Part shown: positions 43,247 through 53,600 of the stretch, in pieces
Layout: each line of letters opens with the position of its first letter
How positions within the stretch are numbered: the first letter of the stretch is position 1
DNA from: UBA12481 sp012523435
GTDB taxonomy: Bacteria > Bacteroidota > Bacteroidia > Bacteroidales > UBA12481
Length of the DNA: 64,000 nt
Direction: 5' to 3'
Assembly: GCA_028686135.1 (NCBI GenBank)
Contig: JAQUCP010000013.1
Span: 13,777 to 77,776, forward strand
Program-made: the position numbers and the translations under genes
Notes under the pieces: model-generated
Told to the model about the DNA's origin: nothing
The model's database searches: none
Seen by the model: the letters and a program-made list of their open reading frames with translations, nothing else

Positions 43247-45907
43247 ATGAAACGATTTTTTCTCATTCTGATCATTTCCCTTATTGCAAGCGGGATTCAA
43301 GGGCAGACATACCGTAACTCGGAAGCTCCGATAGAGGAGCGGGTTCGTGACTTAATCAAGCGGATGACACCAGAGGAGAAGTTTTGGCAATTGTTTATGA
43401 TACCTGGGGATCTCACCATTGGCAAGGAGAAGTTAATGACGGGCATCTTCGGGTTTCAGGTATCGACGGAGGGGCGGTCGGCTGGAGCCACACAGCAGCT
43501 ATTAAACTACAGTCCAGGGGCTTCTGCTGGTGAGGCAGCCCGTCAAATCAATGAGATTCAGCGGTTCTTCCGGGAGGAGTCGCGGCTGGGTATCCCGGTG
43601 ATTCCTTTTGATGAGGGGCTGCATGGACTGGTGCGGCGGGGTGCCACCTCGTTTCCCCAGGCTATCGGGCTAGCTGCGACCTTCGATACGGAGCTGGTGG
43701 GGCGGGTAGCGCGGGCGATCGCTCGCGAAAGCCGCTCCCGTGGCATCCGCCAGATCCTCTCGCCAGTGATCAACATCGCATCCGACGTGCGCTGGGGGCG
43801 CGTGGAGGAGACCTACGGCGAAGATCCATTCCTGGCCTCGGAAATGTCGGTGGCCTTCGTCTCGGAATTCGAAAACCTGGGCATCATCACCACACCAAAA
43901 CACCTCATCGCAAATGTGGGCGACGGCGGTCGCGATAGCTACCCAATCCATTTAAGCGAACGATACCTCCGCGAGATTCACCTACCCCCATTCGCAGCTA
44001 GCTTCAATCGGGGCGGGACCCGCTCAGTGATGACATCCTATAATACTTACGACGGACAATTTTGTTCTGGAAATGCCTGGATATTAAATCGTTGGCTGAA
44101 AGAAGAGATGCATTTCGATGGGTTCGTGATCTCCGATGCTAATGCTGTCGGTGGAGCTAATGTCCTCCACATGACCGCCCAAGAGTATTGGCAATCGGGG
44201 GCTGACGCCATGAACGGTGGACTGGATGTAATCTTCCAGACCTCGCACGATCACGGCGCATTGTTCATCGATGGTTTTCTCAACGGAGCGATCCCACAGG
44301 AGGTGATTGACCAAGCGGTAGCCCGAGTGCTGAAAGCCAAATTTGAGCTCGGGCTGTTCGAAGATCCCTATGTCGATCCGGCAGAAGCGGAACGACTGAA
44401 CGGTCATCCTGAGCATCGCGAAGTGGCTCTCGAGGCCGCCCGAAAATCTATCGTCCTGCTTAAAAATGAGAAAGACATCCTCCCCCTGGCCACCAACTCT
44501 CAAAAAATAGCTGTCATCGGCCAGGATGCCATGGAAGCCCGCCTGGGCGGATACAGCGGTCCGGGGATCAACAGAATATCCATCCTGGAAGGCCTCCGTC
44601 AACGGTGCCAAGGAACCAGCACGGAAATATTCTATGCCCCCGGTGTTCCAAGAGAAGAAGCAGCCCTGATACCGGTGCCACCATCTGCCCTGTTCCACCA
44701 GGATGGATCGGGAAGAAAACAAGGGCTTAAAGGACTCTATTACAACAATATAAGCTTTGAAGGAGATCCGGTAATCAGCAGAATCGACCCCCAGATCCGG
44801 TTTCAATGGACCCTGTTCGGCCCCGACCAGGCCAAGACAGGCAACCAGTTTTATTCGGTCAGATGGAGCGGACAGCTGTTATCCCCCGGATCGGGCACCT
44901 GGCGTATCGGGATTGATGGCAACGATGGGTACCGTCTGTTCATCGATGATGAGCTGGTGATCGACAACTGGGTAAAACGGACCAAAGGAGTAGTGACGGT
45001 TCCCTACCGGTTTGAGTCGGGAAGAGTGTATGACATCCGCATCGACTATTATGAGCCTGCCGGAAATGCCTGGTTCAGCCTGGTGTGGGACAAAGGTATC
45101 AACCCTTCGGATTCCGCTCTGGCTGAAGCTGTTGCACTGGCTACGAAGGCTGATCTGGCACTGATAGTAGCTGGCATTGAGGAGGGAGAGTTCCGCGATC
45201 GGGCGCTGCTGGGACTGCCGGGGCGGCAAGAGGAGCTGATCCGGCGGGTGGCTTCAACCGGAAAACCGGTTATCGTCGTGCTCGTTGGGGGTAGCGCAGT
45301 AACCATGTCGGAGTGGCTGGATGATGTGGACGGGCTGTTGGATGTCTGGTATCCCGGAGAAGCCGGTGGCCAAGCCGTGGCGGAAGTGCTGTTTGGCGAC
45401 TACAATCCCGCCGGGCGCCTGCCAGTGACCTTCCCGGTACACGAAGGCCAGTGCCCGCTGGTATATAACCATAAACCTACCGGCCGGGGCGACGACTATC
45501 TCAATCTGACCGGGCAACCCCTGTTTCCTTTTGGCTTTGGGTTGAGTTACACCACATTCGATTATCAGGATATTCGGCTCGAGCATCATTCGGTAAAAGC
45601 TGGCGAGAGCACCAAACTCTCCTTCACGCTCACCAACAGTGGACCGGTGGCTGGTGAAGAGGTCGTGCAGCTGTATATCCGGGATGATTACGCCTCCCTA
45701 GCGCGTCCGGTTCTGGAACTCAAAGGTTTTCAGCGTGTTAGCCTGAATCCGGGTGAATCCAGGGTTATCACCTTCGACATCACCCCCGATCTGCTGATGA
45801 TGTTGGATATCAATCTCAAACCCGTAATTGAGCCTGGCACCTTCACCCTAATGGTGGGAGGATCATCGAAAGACTTGAGACTGAAGGTGGCGCTGTCAAC
45901 TCTCTAG
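43247..45907 (+). CDS. GH3 family beta-glycosidase with PA14 insert
   Basis: This secreted enzyme of 886 residues starts at the ATG at 43247 with a signal peptide (MKRFFLILIISLIASGIQGQ). The GH3 N-terminal barrel covers about 25-360, with the nucleophile Asp in FDGFVISDANAVGG and the sugar-binding YGEDPFLASEM and TPKHLIAN segments. In the GH3 C-terminal sandwich a PA14 domain is inserted at about 490-625 (GLKGLYYNN...DGNDGYRLFIDDELVIDNW), a layout known from beta-glucosidases and xylosidases where it shapes the pocket. A fibronectin III-like domain ends the protein (about 785-885, VVQLYIRD, LKGFQRVSLNPGES). Exact specificity is not readable. Confidence 0.93.
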   Translation: MKRFFLILIISLIASGIQGQTYRNSEAPIEERVRDLIKRMTPEEKFWQLFMIPGDLTIGKEKLMTGIFGFQVSTEGRSAGATQQLLNYSPGASAGEAARQINEIQRFFREESRLGIPVIPFDEGLHGLVRRGATSFPQAIGLAATFDTELVGRVARAIARESRSRGIRQILSPVINIASDVRWGRVEETYGEDPFLASEMSVAFVSEFENLGIITTPKHLIANVGDGGRDSYPIHLSERYLREIHLPPFAASFNRGGTRSVMTSYNTYDGQFCSGNAWILNRWLKEEMHFDGFVISDANAVGGANVLHMTAQEYWQSGADAMNGGLDVIFQTSHDHGALFIDGFLNGAIPQEVIDQAVARVLKAKFELGLFEDPYVDPAEAERLNGHPEHREVALEAARKSIVLLKNEKDILPLATNSQKIAVIGQDAMEARLGGYSGPGINRISILEGLRQRCQGTSTEIFYAPGVPREEAALIPVPPSALFHQDGSGRKQGLKGLYYNNISFEGDPVISRIDPQIRFQWTLFGPDQAKTGNQFYSVRWSGQLLSPGSGTWRIGIDGNDGYRLFIDDELVIDNWVKRTKGVVTVPYRFESGRVYDIRIDYYEPAGNAWFSLVWDKGINPSDSALAEAVALATKADLALIVAGIEEGEFRDRALLGLPGRQEELIRRVASTGKPVIVVLVGGSAVTMSEWLDDVDGLLDVWYPGEAGGQAVAEVLFGDYNPAGRLPVTFPVHEGQCPLVYNHKPTGRGDDYLNLTGQPLFPFGFGLSYTTFDYQDIRLEHHSVKAGESTKLSFTLTNSGPVAGEEVVQLYIRDDYASLARPVLELKGFQRVSLNPGESRVITFDITPDLLMMLDINLKPVIEPGTFTLMVGGSSKDLRLKVALSTL

Positions 45908-45931
45908 ATTTATCATTTCCAGAGAGTTGAC
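45895..45931. terminator. Hairpin between convergent glycosidase genes
   Basis: Perfect eleven-base arms GTCAACTCTCT (45895-45905) and AGAGAGTTGAC (45921-45931) flank a 15-base loop. The left arm overlaps the last codons and stop of the GH3 gene; the right arm lies 14 bases from the stop of the alpha-galactosidase gene. It could terminate transcription in both directions, but no strong T run follows on either strand. Confidence 0.5.
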
Positions 45932-45945
45932 GTCGCTCCTATTAT

Positions 45946-47898
45946 TTATTTGATTTTCACTAGCACCACTCCGTGGTAGGGTACCATCGCTTTGAATCCA
46001 TCGGCGAACTCGCCCAGATCCTGTTGGCGCCACAGATCGCGGACCTTACAGGTACCCGAGAGCCCGAGTTCATTCCAGGTGATGGAAATCTCACGACCGC
46101 TGACCTCCTGATCCCAGACAAAAGCATCCACGGGGGATTGTGCTCCGGTGTAGAATAGTCCGACAGCCTTGGAACCATCGGCAAGCGTTCGGGCCCACAC
46201 TTCCACGCCTGGCTCCTGGCGTACGGGAACAGCTTGTTGCCCAAGCGGATCCTGGTTCACCGCCAACACTTCATCGTTAGTCAGCAGGTTCAGGGTAAAC
46301 GGATCCATTGCTGTCATGTCACAGCCAATCAGCAATGGTGAAGCCAGCAGGGACCACAAGGAGATGTGCGTGTACTGTTCATCCGGCGTCAGGCGCGAGT
46401 CGCGCAGCGACGGTCCCCAGCCTACCTTCCCAACAACCAGCATATCAGGGTCGTTCCAATGACCCGGACCGGCGTTTGGTGCCATATCAATCTGAGCAAA
46501 ACCGATGCCGGCCATGCTGTTCCATGAGTCGGTGATGTCGCCGGTGGTTCTCCACAGGTTCCCCCCAACACTATCACCCCATTCCCAAACGCGACCCATG
46601 CCGTATTGACAAAGGCTGTACACAATGTCGCGATCCACCCGGTCGAGATACCCACGCATCAACAGATAGGGTTTTTTCAGCTCATCCCGGTTGGGATTCG
46701 GAGCCACCTTGCTATATCCGCACCAGTCATACTTGAGGTAGTCGATACCCCATCCAGCCCATGTTTTAGCATCCTGATATTCATGCTGATAGCTTCCGAG
46801 ATATCCTCCACAGGTGAGGCCTCCGGGTGAAGAGTAAATCCCTAGTTTCAGTCCGAAGGAGTGGCAGTAATCGGCCAGGGCCTTCATATCAGGAAACTTA
46901 TCGTTAGCCAGCAGTTCGCCCGAACCGGTACGTTCGGCAGCTTCCCAGCCATCATCGATGTTGATATAACTCCAGCCGTGATCAGCCAGTCCGCTGTTGA
47001 TCATTGCATCGGCAGCAGCCTTAACTTTATCCTGATCGACACTCAGACCCCAGACATTCCAAGAGTTCCATCCCAGCGGGGGTGTCAAGGCCAACCCTGC
47101 GCCGGTTGTGAGTGTCAAGGTAAAAGTATCTTCACCTGATTCATTTCGGGCAACAATTTCCAATGGGTAATCCCCTTTCGCCGGAGCTTTTCCGCTGATC
47201 ACACGGCTCTCGGAGTTGAATGAGAGGCCTGATGGTAATCCACTGATATTTAATTCTATCGGAGATTTCCCTGTCACAGGAACACGATAAATCACCGGTT
47301 TACCGGGAGTAGCACCCAACACGGAAGGTCCGTTGATGCGAGGCTGGTCGGGCACCGGAGGCGTAAGAATGTAGGCCTCCTGTTGAATAGGTTCAACAGC
47401 AGTAGGTTGATTCTTGACAAAATCAATTCGTGCATCGATCCAATTGGCGTGATCGTAATTGATATTATCGCCACCATCAGAAATATAGAGGGCTAATTTC
47501 TTGATTCCTTTGATATTCACATCGATGGGTTTAGCCGGATCACCGGGCTTCATCACCCCACTCTGCCAGAGGATCTGCTTGTCGCCCAAAACAAAAAACT
47601 CCACGGTAGCCAGGCGGCCGCTCTCGTCGTCCACTCCAACCATTGCTGAAAATCGGCGACCATTGCCATCGAGGTTCAGCATATACTTGAAGATAGAATG
47701 AACTCCAATTCCGCGTTCATAAGTAACTCCGGCGATGGTCAGGGGATTACCCTCAACGCTTTGATTGATACCGATATCGCCCCATCCGGTCTCCATTTTG
47801 CTGATATCCATTTCATCGAGCCAGACGGTTTGTACATTAGATTGGCACGCCGGCAGAAGAATAGCCAGCAGCAGTAAAGGAAATAATCGTTTCATCAT
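45946..47898 (-). CDS. GH27 alpha-galactosidase with NPCBM and Ig-like domains
   Basis: This lipoprotein of 650 residues (lipobox Cys18 in LLPACQS) starts at the double ATG at 47898/47895; the upstream in-frame ATG at 47922 is excluded by a -7 element. Residues about 22-155 form an NPCBM/NEW2 carbohydrate-binding domain (VYERGIGVHS-type signature: GVTYERGIGVHSIFKYML). A putative Ig domain follows (about 175-265, SGLPSGLSFNSESRVISGKAP). The GH27 barrel begins at LTPPLGWNSWN; INIDDGW and KLGIYSSPG are family motifs, the nucleophile is the Asp in YLKYDWCGYS, and the acid/base lies in GDITDSWNSM. It should hydrolyse alpha-galactosides or related alpha-linked sugars. Confidence 0.93.
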   Translation of the reverse strand: MMKRLFPLLLLAILLPACQSNVQTVWLDEMDISKMETGWGDIGINQSVEGNPLTIAGVTYERGIGVHSIFKYMLNLDGNGRRFSAMVGVDDESGRLATVEFFVLGDKQILWQSGVMKPGDPAKPIDVNIKGIKKLALYISDGGDNINYDHANWIDARIDFVKNQPTAVEPIQQEAYILTPPVPDQPRINGPSVLGATPGKPVIYRVPVTGKSPIELNISGLPSGLSFNSESRVISGKAPAKGDYPLEIVARNESGEDTFTLTLTTGAGLALTPPLGWNSWNVWGLSVDQDKVKAAADAMINSGLADHGWSYINIDDGWEAAERTGSGELLANDKFPDMKALADYCHSFGLKLGIYSSPGGLTCGGYLGSYQHEYQDAKTWAGWGIDYLKYDWCGYSKVAPNPNRDELKKPYLLMRGYLDRVDRDIVYSLCQYGMGRVWEWGDSVGGNLWRTTGDITDSWNSMAGIGFAQIDMAPNAGPGHWNDPDMLVVGKVGWGPSLRDSRLTPDEQYTHISLWSLLASPLLIGCDMTAMDPFTLNLLTNDEVLAVNQDPLGQQAVPVRQEPGVEVWARTLADGSKAVGLFYTGAQSPVDAFVWDQEVSGREISITWNELGLSGTCKVRDLWRQQDLGEFADGFKAMVPYHGVVLVKIK

Positions 47899-47911
47899 GT
47901 TTAGTTTTTTA

Positions 47912-47919
47912 CAAAAATA
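47912..47919 (-). promoter_or_regulatory. -7 promoter element of the alpha-galactosidase gene
   Basis: On the minus strand TATTTTTG matches TAnnTTTG exactly. The expected transcription start is only about 7-10 bases before the double ATG at 47898/47895, giving a very short leader. It lies inside the longer open frame and fixes the start. Confidence 0.55.
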
Positions 47920-47955
47920 CAAGGAAGTAATGAATAAAATATTGCCAAGGGCACC

Positions 47956-49422
47956 TTACTGTAGCAGCCGGCAGGCTCCTTCCAGGGCATCGCGGTTGGT
48001 GGTGACCATGGTAAGCTTGTCGCCAGCCCGAAGAACAGTGGAACCGTTAGGTGCCAGGTACTCTTCGCCACGCTGGATCAAGATGATAAGAGCCTGTTCC
48101 GGGAGATTCAGGTCGATAATTTTGCGCCCAATCACGGAGGACCCCAATGGAATATCGATATCAATTTTCTGATAATGAGGATTTTGCCCAAGAATAAGGT
48201 CAGTTGCAGTCATGGCTTTGACTCTATGCGGTAACGCAACCCGGAGCCATTTGGCTACCGGAGTGAGAGTTGTGCCCTGTATTAGGACCGAGGCAATAGA
48301 AATGCAAAAAACGATATTAAAGATCATATCAGCCTTTTCAATGCCGGCAAGTAAAGGATAGGTGGCAAATACAATCGGGACCGCTCCCCGCAGTCCTACC
48401 CAAGAGATAAACCAGCGCTTGTTGCTCCTCATTTTAAAAGGTGCCAGGCTAATAAAGACACTTAAGGGCCGGGCTATTAGAATCTGGAATAGAGCGATGA
48501 GCAAACCAATTCCCAGAACGGGCAAAATCTTACTTGGAAACGCCAGTAGCCCCAATGTGAGGAACAAAATGATCTGCATCAGCCAGGCGAGGCCGTCAAA
48601 CATCTTGATGATGGTCTTCTTGTGAATCAACTCTTTGTTTCCCAAGTAGATAGCTGAAAGATAGATCGCTAAAAATCCATTTCCCCCCAAAGCATTGGTG
48701 ACGGAAAAAGTAAGATACATCCAGGTGATCGCTAAGACTGGGTAGAGCCCCTCGTATATTAGGTTAATCCGATTGATGATCCACTGGCCGGCGAATCCGA
48801 AACCAAAACCAAGAGCCACCCCGAGCGACATTTGGAGGGCAAAAAGCGGGAGAATACTCCAGATGCTTTTATCGGGCTGCATAATTAGTCCCATGAAAGC
48901 GATCGTCAGGAGATACGCCATCGGGTCGTTACTGCCACTCTCAAGCTCAAGAACCGGACGGAGGCTACCTTTCAACGCTACACTCTTGGTTCGCAAGATG
49001 GAGAACACCGCTGCGGCATCAGTGGAGGAGACAATTGCCCCAAGCAGGAACCCCTCCAGAAGATTTAAATCAGTCACCAACCAAACAAACAACCCCACCG
49101 ACAATGCTGTCAGCAAAACCCCCAGGGTTGACAACGTAAATCCCTGCCAGACAACGGGCTTCACCACCCGCCAGTCGGTTTCTAACCCTCCAGCAAACAT
49201 GATCACATTAAGCGCCATGATCCCAACAAACTGAGCGATTCCGGCATTGTTAAACTGGATCCCACCAAGACCTTCCGATCCGGCAATCAGTCCAATCACG
49301 ACAAACAGAATCAGAATCGGGATACCGGTACGGTAGGAGGTCTTGCCTGCCAACACACTGGCAAACATCAGAATGGAACCAATCAACAGGATATTTTCGG
49401 GCGACAAGCTCATGGCCAACAA
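47956..49422 (-). CDS. CPA1-type K+/H+ (cation/proton) antiporter, NhaP2/CvrA-like
   Basis: This 488-residue inner-membrane protein has 12-13 predicted spans in the first 385 residues and a cytoplasmic RCK-C (TrkA-C) domain at the end (about 415-485, GSSVIGRKIIDLNLPEQALIILIQRGEEYLAPNGSTVLRAGDKLTMV). The transport core has GAIVSSTDAAAVFSIL, ELESGSNDPMAYLLT (the conserved ND pair) and WVGLRGAVPIVFATYPLL. A membrane antiporter fused to RCK-C is the NhaP2/CvrA layout, which exports potassium or sodium in exchange for protons. It complements the KtrAB uptake system at 26.7-29.2 kb. Met4 is an alternative start. Confidence 0.93.
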   Translation of the reverse strand: MLAMSLSPENILLIGSILMFASVLAGKTSYRTGIPILILFVVIGLIAGSEGLGGIQFNNAGIAQFVGIMALNVIMFAGGLETDWRVVKPVVWQGFTLSTLGVLLTALSVGLFVWLVTDLNLLEGFLLGAIVSSTDAAAVFSILRTKSVALKGSLRPVLELESGSNDPMAYLLTIAFMGLIMQPDKSIWSILPLFALQMSLGVALGFGFGFAGQWIINRINLIYEGLYPVLAITWMYLTFSVTNALGGNGFLAIYLSAIYLGNKELIHKKTIIKMFDGLAWLMQIILFLTLGLLAFPSKILPVLGIGLLIALFQILIARPLSVFISLAPFKMRSNKRWFISWVGLRGAVPIVFATYPLLAGIEKADMIFNIVFCISIASVLIQGTTLTPVAKWLRVALPHRVKAMTATDLILGQNPHYQKIDIDIPLGSSVIGRKIIDLNLPEQALIILIQRGEEYLAPNGSTVLRAGDKLTMVTTNRDALEGACRLLQ

Positions 49423-49547
49423 AATACAAAAAAATGAGACACGTCAGAGCCCTTGGCTAAGAGTAAGATAAATGATCCCTAGAAAGAAATAATAGCAAGA
49501 GATGTGGATGTTTTTTAATATATTCGTTACAAGTAAGCCAACAGAAT

Positions 49548-49784
49548 ATGGAAAAACCATTGTTTCTATTGTTTTCCGGTAGTGAAGTAGAGGTCCTTCT
49601 TCTGAAAGAGGAACTGGCACAGAACAATATTGCTTCGATGACCCGTGATGACTTTCAGATGGGTGTCAAAGCTGGATTTTTCGGTGGCACTCCATCCACG
49701 ATCGATGTTTACATCTATGAAGAGGACAAGGAGAGGGCCAATCAGGTACTACAGGGATTTCTGAATGCCCGAGCAGCGGAGTAA
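49548..49784 (+). CDS. DUF2007 domain small protein
   Basis: This 78-residue protein matches the DUF2007 family (putative signal-transducing, PII-like fold): LFSGSEVEVLLLKEELAQNNIASMTRDD is the opening beta-alpha unit and IDVYIYEEDKERANQVLQGFLN the closing one. No membrane segment or signal peptide is seen. Function is unknown; family members are often next to unrelated metabolic genes. Its last 20 bases overlap the start of the PfkB kinase, implying coupled translation. A near-match -7 element (TATATTCG) lies about 20 bases upstream of the ATG. Confidence 0.88.
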   Translation: MEKPLFLLFSGSEVEVLLLKEELAQNNIASMTRDDFQMGVKAGFFGGTPSTIDVYIYEEDKERANQVLQGFLNARAAE

Positions 49785-50688
49785 GGTATTCGGAATTGGT
49801 GAAACAGTCCTGGATGTCATCATCCGCAATTCGGGGTCTGTTTCAGCTACACCGGGCGGGTCAATGCTCAATGGGATAGTCTCGCTGGGTCGATCTGGTG
49901 TGCCAGCTTTCTTCATCAGTGAGTACGGCCTCGATCAGGCGGGTGATCTGATCGACCGATATCTTCGGGAGAGTGGCGTCGATACCTCATGGGTCTATCG
50001 TTACCCAACTGGAAAAACAGCCCTGGCACTGGCATTCCTCGATGAGAATATGGATGCCCACTACACTTTTTACCGCGATTTTCCCGAAAAACGCCTCGAT
50101 ATCCGCCTTCCGGTAGTAGGTCAGGACGACATCTTTCTCTATGGCTCTTATTATGCTATCTCTCAAGATATTAGGCCTATCACAAAAACCTTTATCCAGG
50201 AGGCCAACCGCAATGGAGCTTTGCTGATCTATGATCCTAACTTCCGCCGTGCTCACCTCCACGAACTCGAACGATTGAAACCATCGATTATCGAAAACAT
50301 CCAAATGGCCAGTCTAATCAAAGGCTCCAATGAAGATTTCCACAACATTTTCGGCACCAACGGCCCAAACGAAGCCTGGGAGGCCATCCGGAACCTTTGC
50401 CCCAATCTGGTTTTTACAGCCAACACGCAAGGGGTTTATTTGAGAACTTCCTCATTATCAAAACACTATAAAGTCCCGACGATCACCCCCGTCAGCACCA
50501 TCGGTGCCGGGGATAACTTTACCGCCGGGATGATTGTGGCCATTCACCAAAACCATCCGGGTGGACTGGCCCAGGGAGTCGCCAGTATCAATTCTGATGA
50601 GTGGGACCACATCATTTCAATGGGGATCCACTATGCCACAGAGGTTTGTCTATCTACCGAAAACTCAGTTTCCCAAGGGTTTTATTGA
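49765..50688 (+). CDS. PfkB-family carbohydrate kinase (fructokinase/ribokinase-like)
   Basis: This 307-residue cytoplasmic kinase phosphorylates a sugar or nucleoside with ATP. The N-terminal signature is GETVLDVIIRNSGSVSATPGGSMLN, where the GGSMLN segment lies over the substrate. The C-terminal signature PVSTIGAGDNFTAGMI holds the anion hole and the catalytic Asp (GAGD). A Bacteroidota subgroup with this opening is often called fructokinase or simply carbohydrate kinase; substrate is not certain. It overlaps the DUF2007 gene at its start and the convergent tricorn-like protease by seven bases at its end. Confidence 0.9.
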   Translation: MPEQRSKVFGIGETVLDVIIRNSGSVSATPGGSMLNGIVSLGRSGVPAFFISEYGLDQAGDLIDRYLRESGVDTSWVYRYPTGKTALALAFLDENMDAHYTFYRDFPEKRLDIRLPVVGQDDIFLYGSYYAISQDIRPITKTFIQEANRNGALLIYDPNFRRAHLHELERLKPSIIENIQMASLIKGSNEDFHNIFGTNGPNEAWEAIRNLCPNLVFTANTQGVYLRTSSLSKHYKVPTITPVSTIGAGDNFTAGMIVAIHQNHPGGLAQGVASINSDEWDHIISMGIHYATEVCLSTENSVSQGFY

Positions 50689-53600
50689 ATCTCCTTCACC
50701 GCTCGCTCGATCTGAGGATCATTCCCTGTAACCCGGTCGAGGAAAGTCTGCTTAACATAAACATCCGGCTTCACCCCGGTTTTTTCCAGGTTCTGGCCAT
50801 CGAGGGTATAGCAACCCCAAGCAGGAATCCGGTAAAAAGATCCGTCAACCAATCCCTTGCCCGAGGTGAAAATGATCCAGCGGTATGTCTCCGTGCCAAT
50901 AACTGTTCCCAAACCCAGCTGCTTAAATCCGGCGGCAGTCATCTCAGCATCACTGAGCGATTGCTCATTGATCAACACCACAATCGGATGATCGGCTGGG
51001 GCGAAGTTCGACTGACCAGCCAGCTTTCCTCCACGGAATTTCCATTGCATATAGGTCTTCTGCTGCAGAAAACGCAGGACATCATCATGCACATTGCCAC
51101 CCGTATTGTAACGCAAATCAAGAATCAACCCCTCTTTCCCCTGTAATTCACGGGTCATCGTGATAATGAAATTATTTAACTCCCCACCACCCATATTCTT
51201 CATGTGAACATAGGCTATTTTGTTGTTGCTGAGCTTATTGACAAGGCTTCGATTGCCATCTATCCATTCATCATACAGGTACTGACTCAAGTTACCAGCC
51301 GAAACAGGTCTGATTTTGACATCAAACTCCTGGCCCTTCCGGCTGAAGGTGAGGAGCAGTTCCTGAACCATTGCCGGGCGATAGAAATAGTAGTCGCGGG
51401 GCAGCTGTTTGTTGACCCTGACCTGATCAACTGCCACCAGCTCATCACCTTTGCGTATGTCAATACCGGTATGCTCCGAAGGACCTCGTGCCACGATACG
51501 TTCTACTTCATAGGGATTGGCGGTACTCCAGATAAGACCAGTTTCCAAAGTGGTGTAGCTGAGCTGTAACCGCTCTTCTTCGCCATTGCTGGTGAAGCCC
51601 ATGTGGGATGAGTTCATCTCACCCAGCATATCGGTCATCAGCATCCTAAAATCATTACGATTGTTCACGTAGGGAAGATGGGCCTCATACTGCTTCCGAT
51701 ACCCTTTCCAGTCAACCCCGTGAAGATCATCATCATAAAAATTCTCCTCCAGGTTTGCCCAGGTCTCGTCAAACATCTGCTTGAATTCGCTCTGCAAATC
51801 GCGCGTGAAGCTGAAATTCATATCGATCTTCTCCGCCTTGCTAGCATCCCCATTCAACTTGTAGATGGTTCCGGATGCAAGGGCATACAGCTTGTCACCC
51901 GAGCGAATCAACCCACCACCTGAGGGCAATCCCTCGATTTTCGTCGTTTTCGGTTGTTCCCACGGATCAAGCACGGTTTTCCATAATGCCCGTGCTCCTT
52001 TATCGTGATTGGAGGAGAAAAACAGGGTGATCTTATCGCCTTTACTCGTCATTAACAATCCTCCCTGCGATCCAAATGAAGGACCAATCTGTTCTATACG
52101 TTCCCAGATCCGGTCGGTGTTGATGGTGATCTCAGCCACTGAATCCTTTTTGGCATTCGTAGAATCCTTGATAAACAGCTTGTTGAACTCATCCATCCGG
52201 TAGGGCTTATCGAACCGATCAAGGGCCATCCGGTAAATATGAGCCTCTCCGCCTCCAGAAGGGTAATTAGGCTTTAATCTACTGGTGGTAAAGTAGATAT
52301 ACTTACCATCGGGGCTCCACACCGGTCCGTTCTCGGAGATGCCGGTTTCAGTCAGATTGGTCACCGCACCGGTGTTCAGATTGCACACAAAGACATCCTC
52401 TTCAAAATCCCGCTTTGCAGTGAATAAGAGGTAGTTGCCATCAGGAGAAAATTCGGGCTGACCGTTTTGAAACCCCCAAAATTCATCAGTGACTAGGCGT
52501 TTGCTCTCAAAGGTTTTAAGGTCAAGCAGCCTGAGCTCATCGCGACCGCTGATATACGCCGCGCGGGTTCTCTTCTCATTCAACGCCAGGTCGCGGTTAT
52601 TCCGATGGTCCTTGGTATGTTGTTTCATTCCCCCGCTTCCGTCAGCAGCTATCGTAAACCAGTTGAGATACCCCTCCCAGGTTTGATTAAAAAGCAGGGT
52701 CTTGTTGTCCTCTAGCCATTTGACCGACATGACTCGTTCGAATCCGGGCTGGTCGCGCTCGATCTGTCGGATGAATTTGCCCCCGATATCACTCACAAAC
52801 AGTTCGCCCCGCGAGATAAAAGCAATCTTTTTCTGATCGGGCGATACATCAAAGTTGGAGATTTTTCCCGCGATAGTGAAGTTTTTTTCCACGGGAAGGA
52901 TCGGATTACGGATGATATGGATTGCAGGCTTGACAGGCTTTTCCGTTTGTGTATCAAGAATATAGATCTGATAGTCTCGTTCATAAACCACTTTTGAACC
53001 ATCGGCACTGACGCATGGCCGAATCACGGAGGTTTTAAAGGAGGTCACCGTTTGCACCTGCCCATCTGTGAGTTTGCACAAGTTGTACTCCCCGTTGAGG
53101 CGGTCAGACACAAACCAGACTGTTCCATTGCGATCGATGGTAGCCCACATGTCCTTTCCCGGGTGGTTGGTATGTTGATGATATTCATTGGTTTTGGGGT
53201 TCCACGACTGGATATCGGGGTTAAACTCTCCGCGGTATCTTTTACGGTGGGCCATGCTGGAGCTTTCCCAGGTGTCGTTAAAGAACAGCTCCCCGGTTTT
53301 GGGATGTTCTACCACGTTGTGGATCTTGTTAAAATAGTGACTAACAATCTCTTCCGGATCACCCCCTGTAGCCTGGACTCGCCAGGTGCTTCCATTGGTG
53401 CGATTGGTGTTGAAATAGATCCATTGGGAATCCCAGCTCCACCCTTCCACCTGGTCGTTAGCAGCATGGAAGGTTATTTGTCTGACCTCCCCGCCCTCCA
53501 TGGGAAGCACGAACACGTCAGCATTACCGAACTGCCTGGCAGAAAAGGCGATCCACCGTCCGTCGGGGGAGATCCGGGCATGCGTTTCATAGCCCGGCAT

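Noticed and set aside
1..47898. A polysaccharide utilisation locus built from the GH95, GH29, GH3 and GH27 genes
   Set aside because: The four genes are scattered over 48 kb among unrelated genes, on both strands, and no SusC/SusD pair or PUL-type regulator is present.
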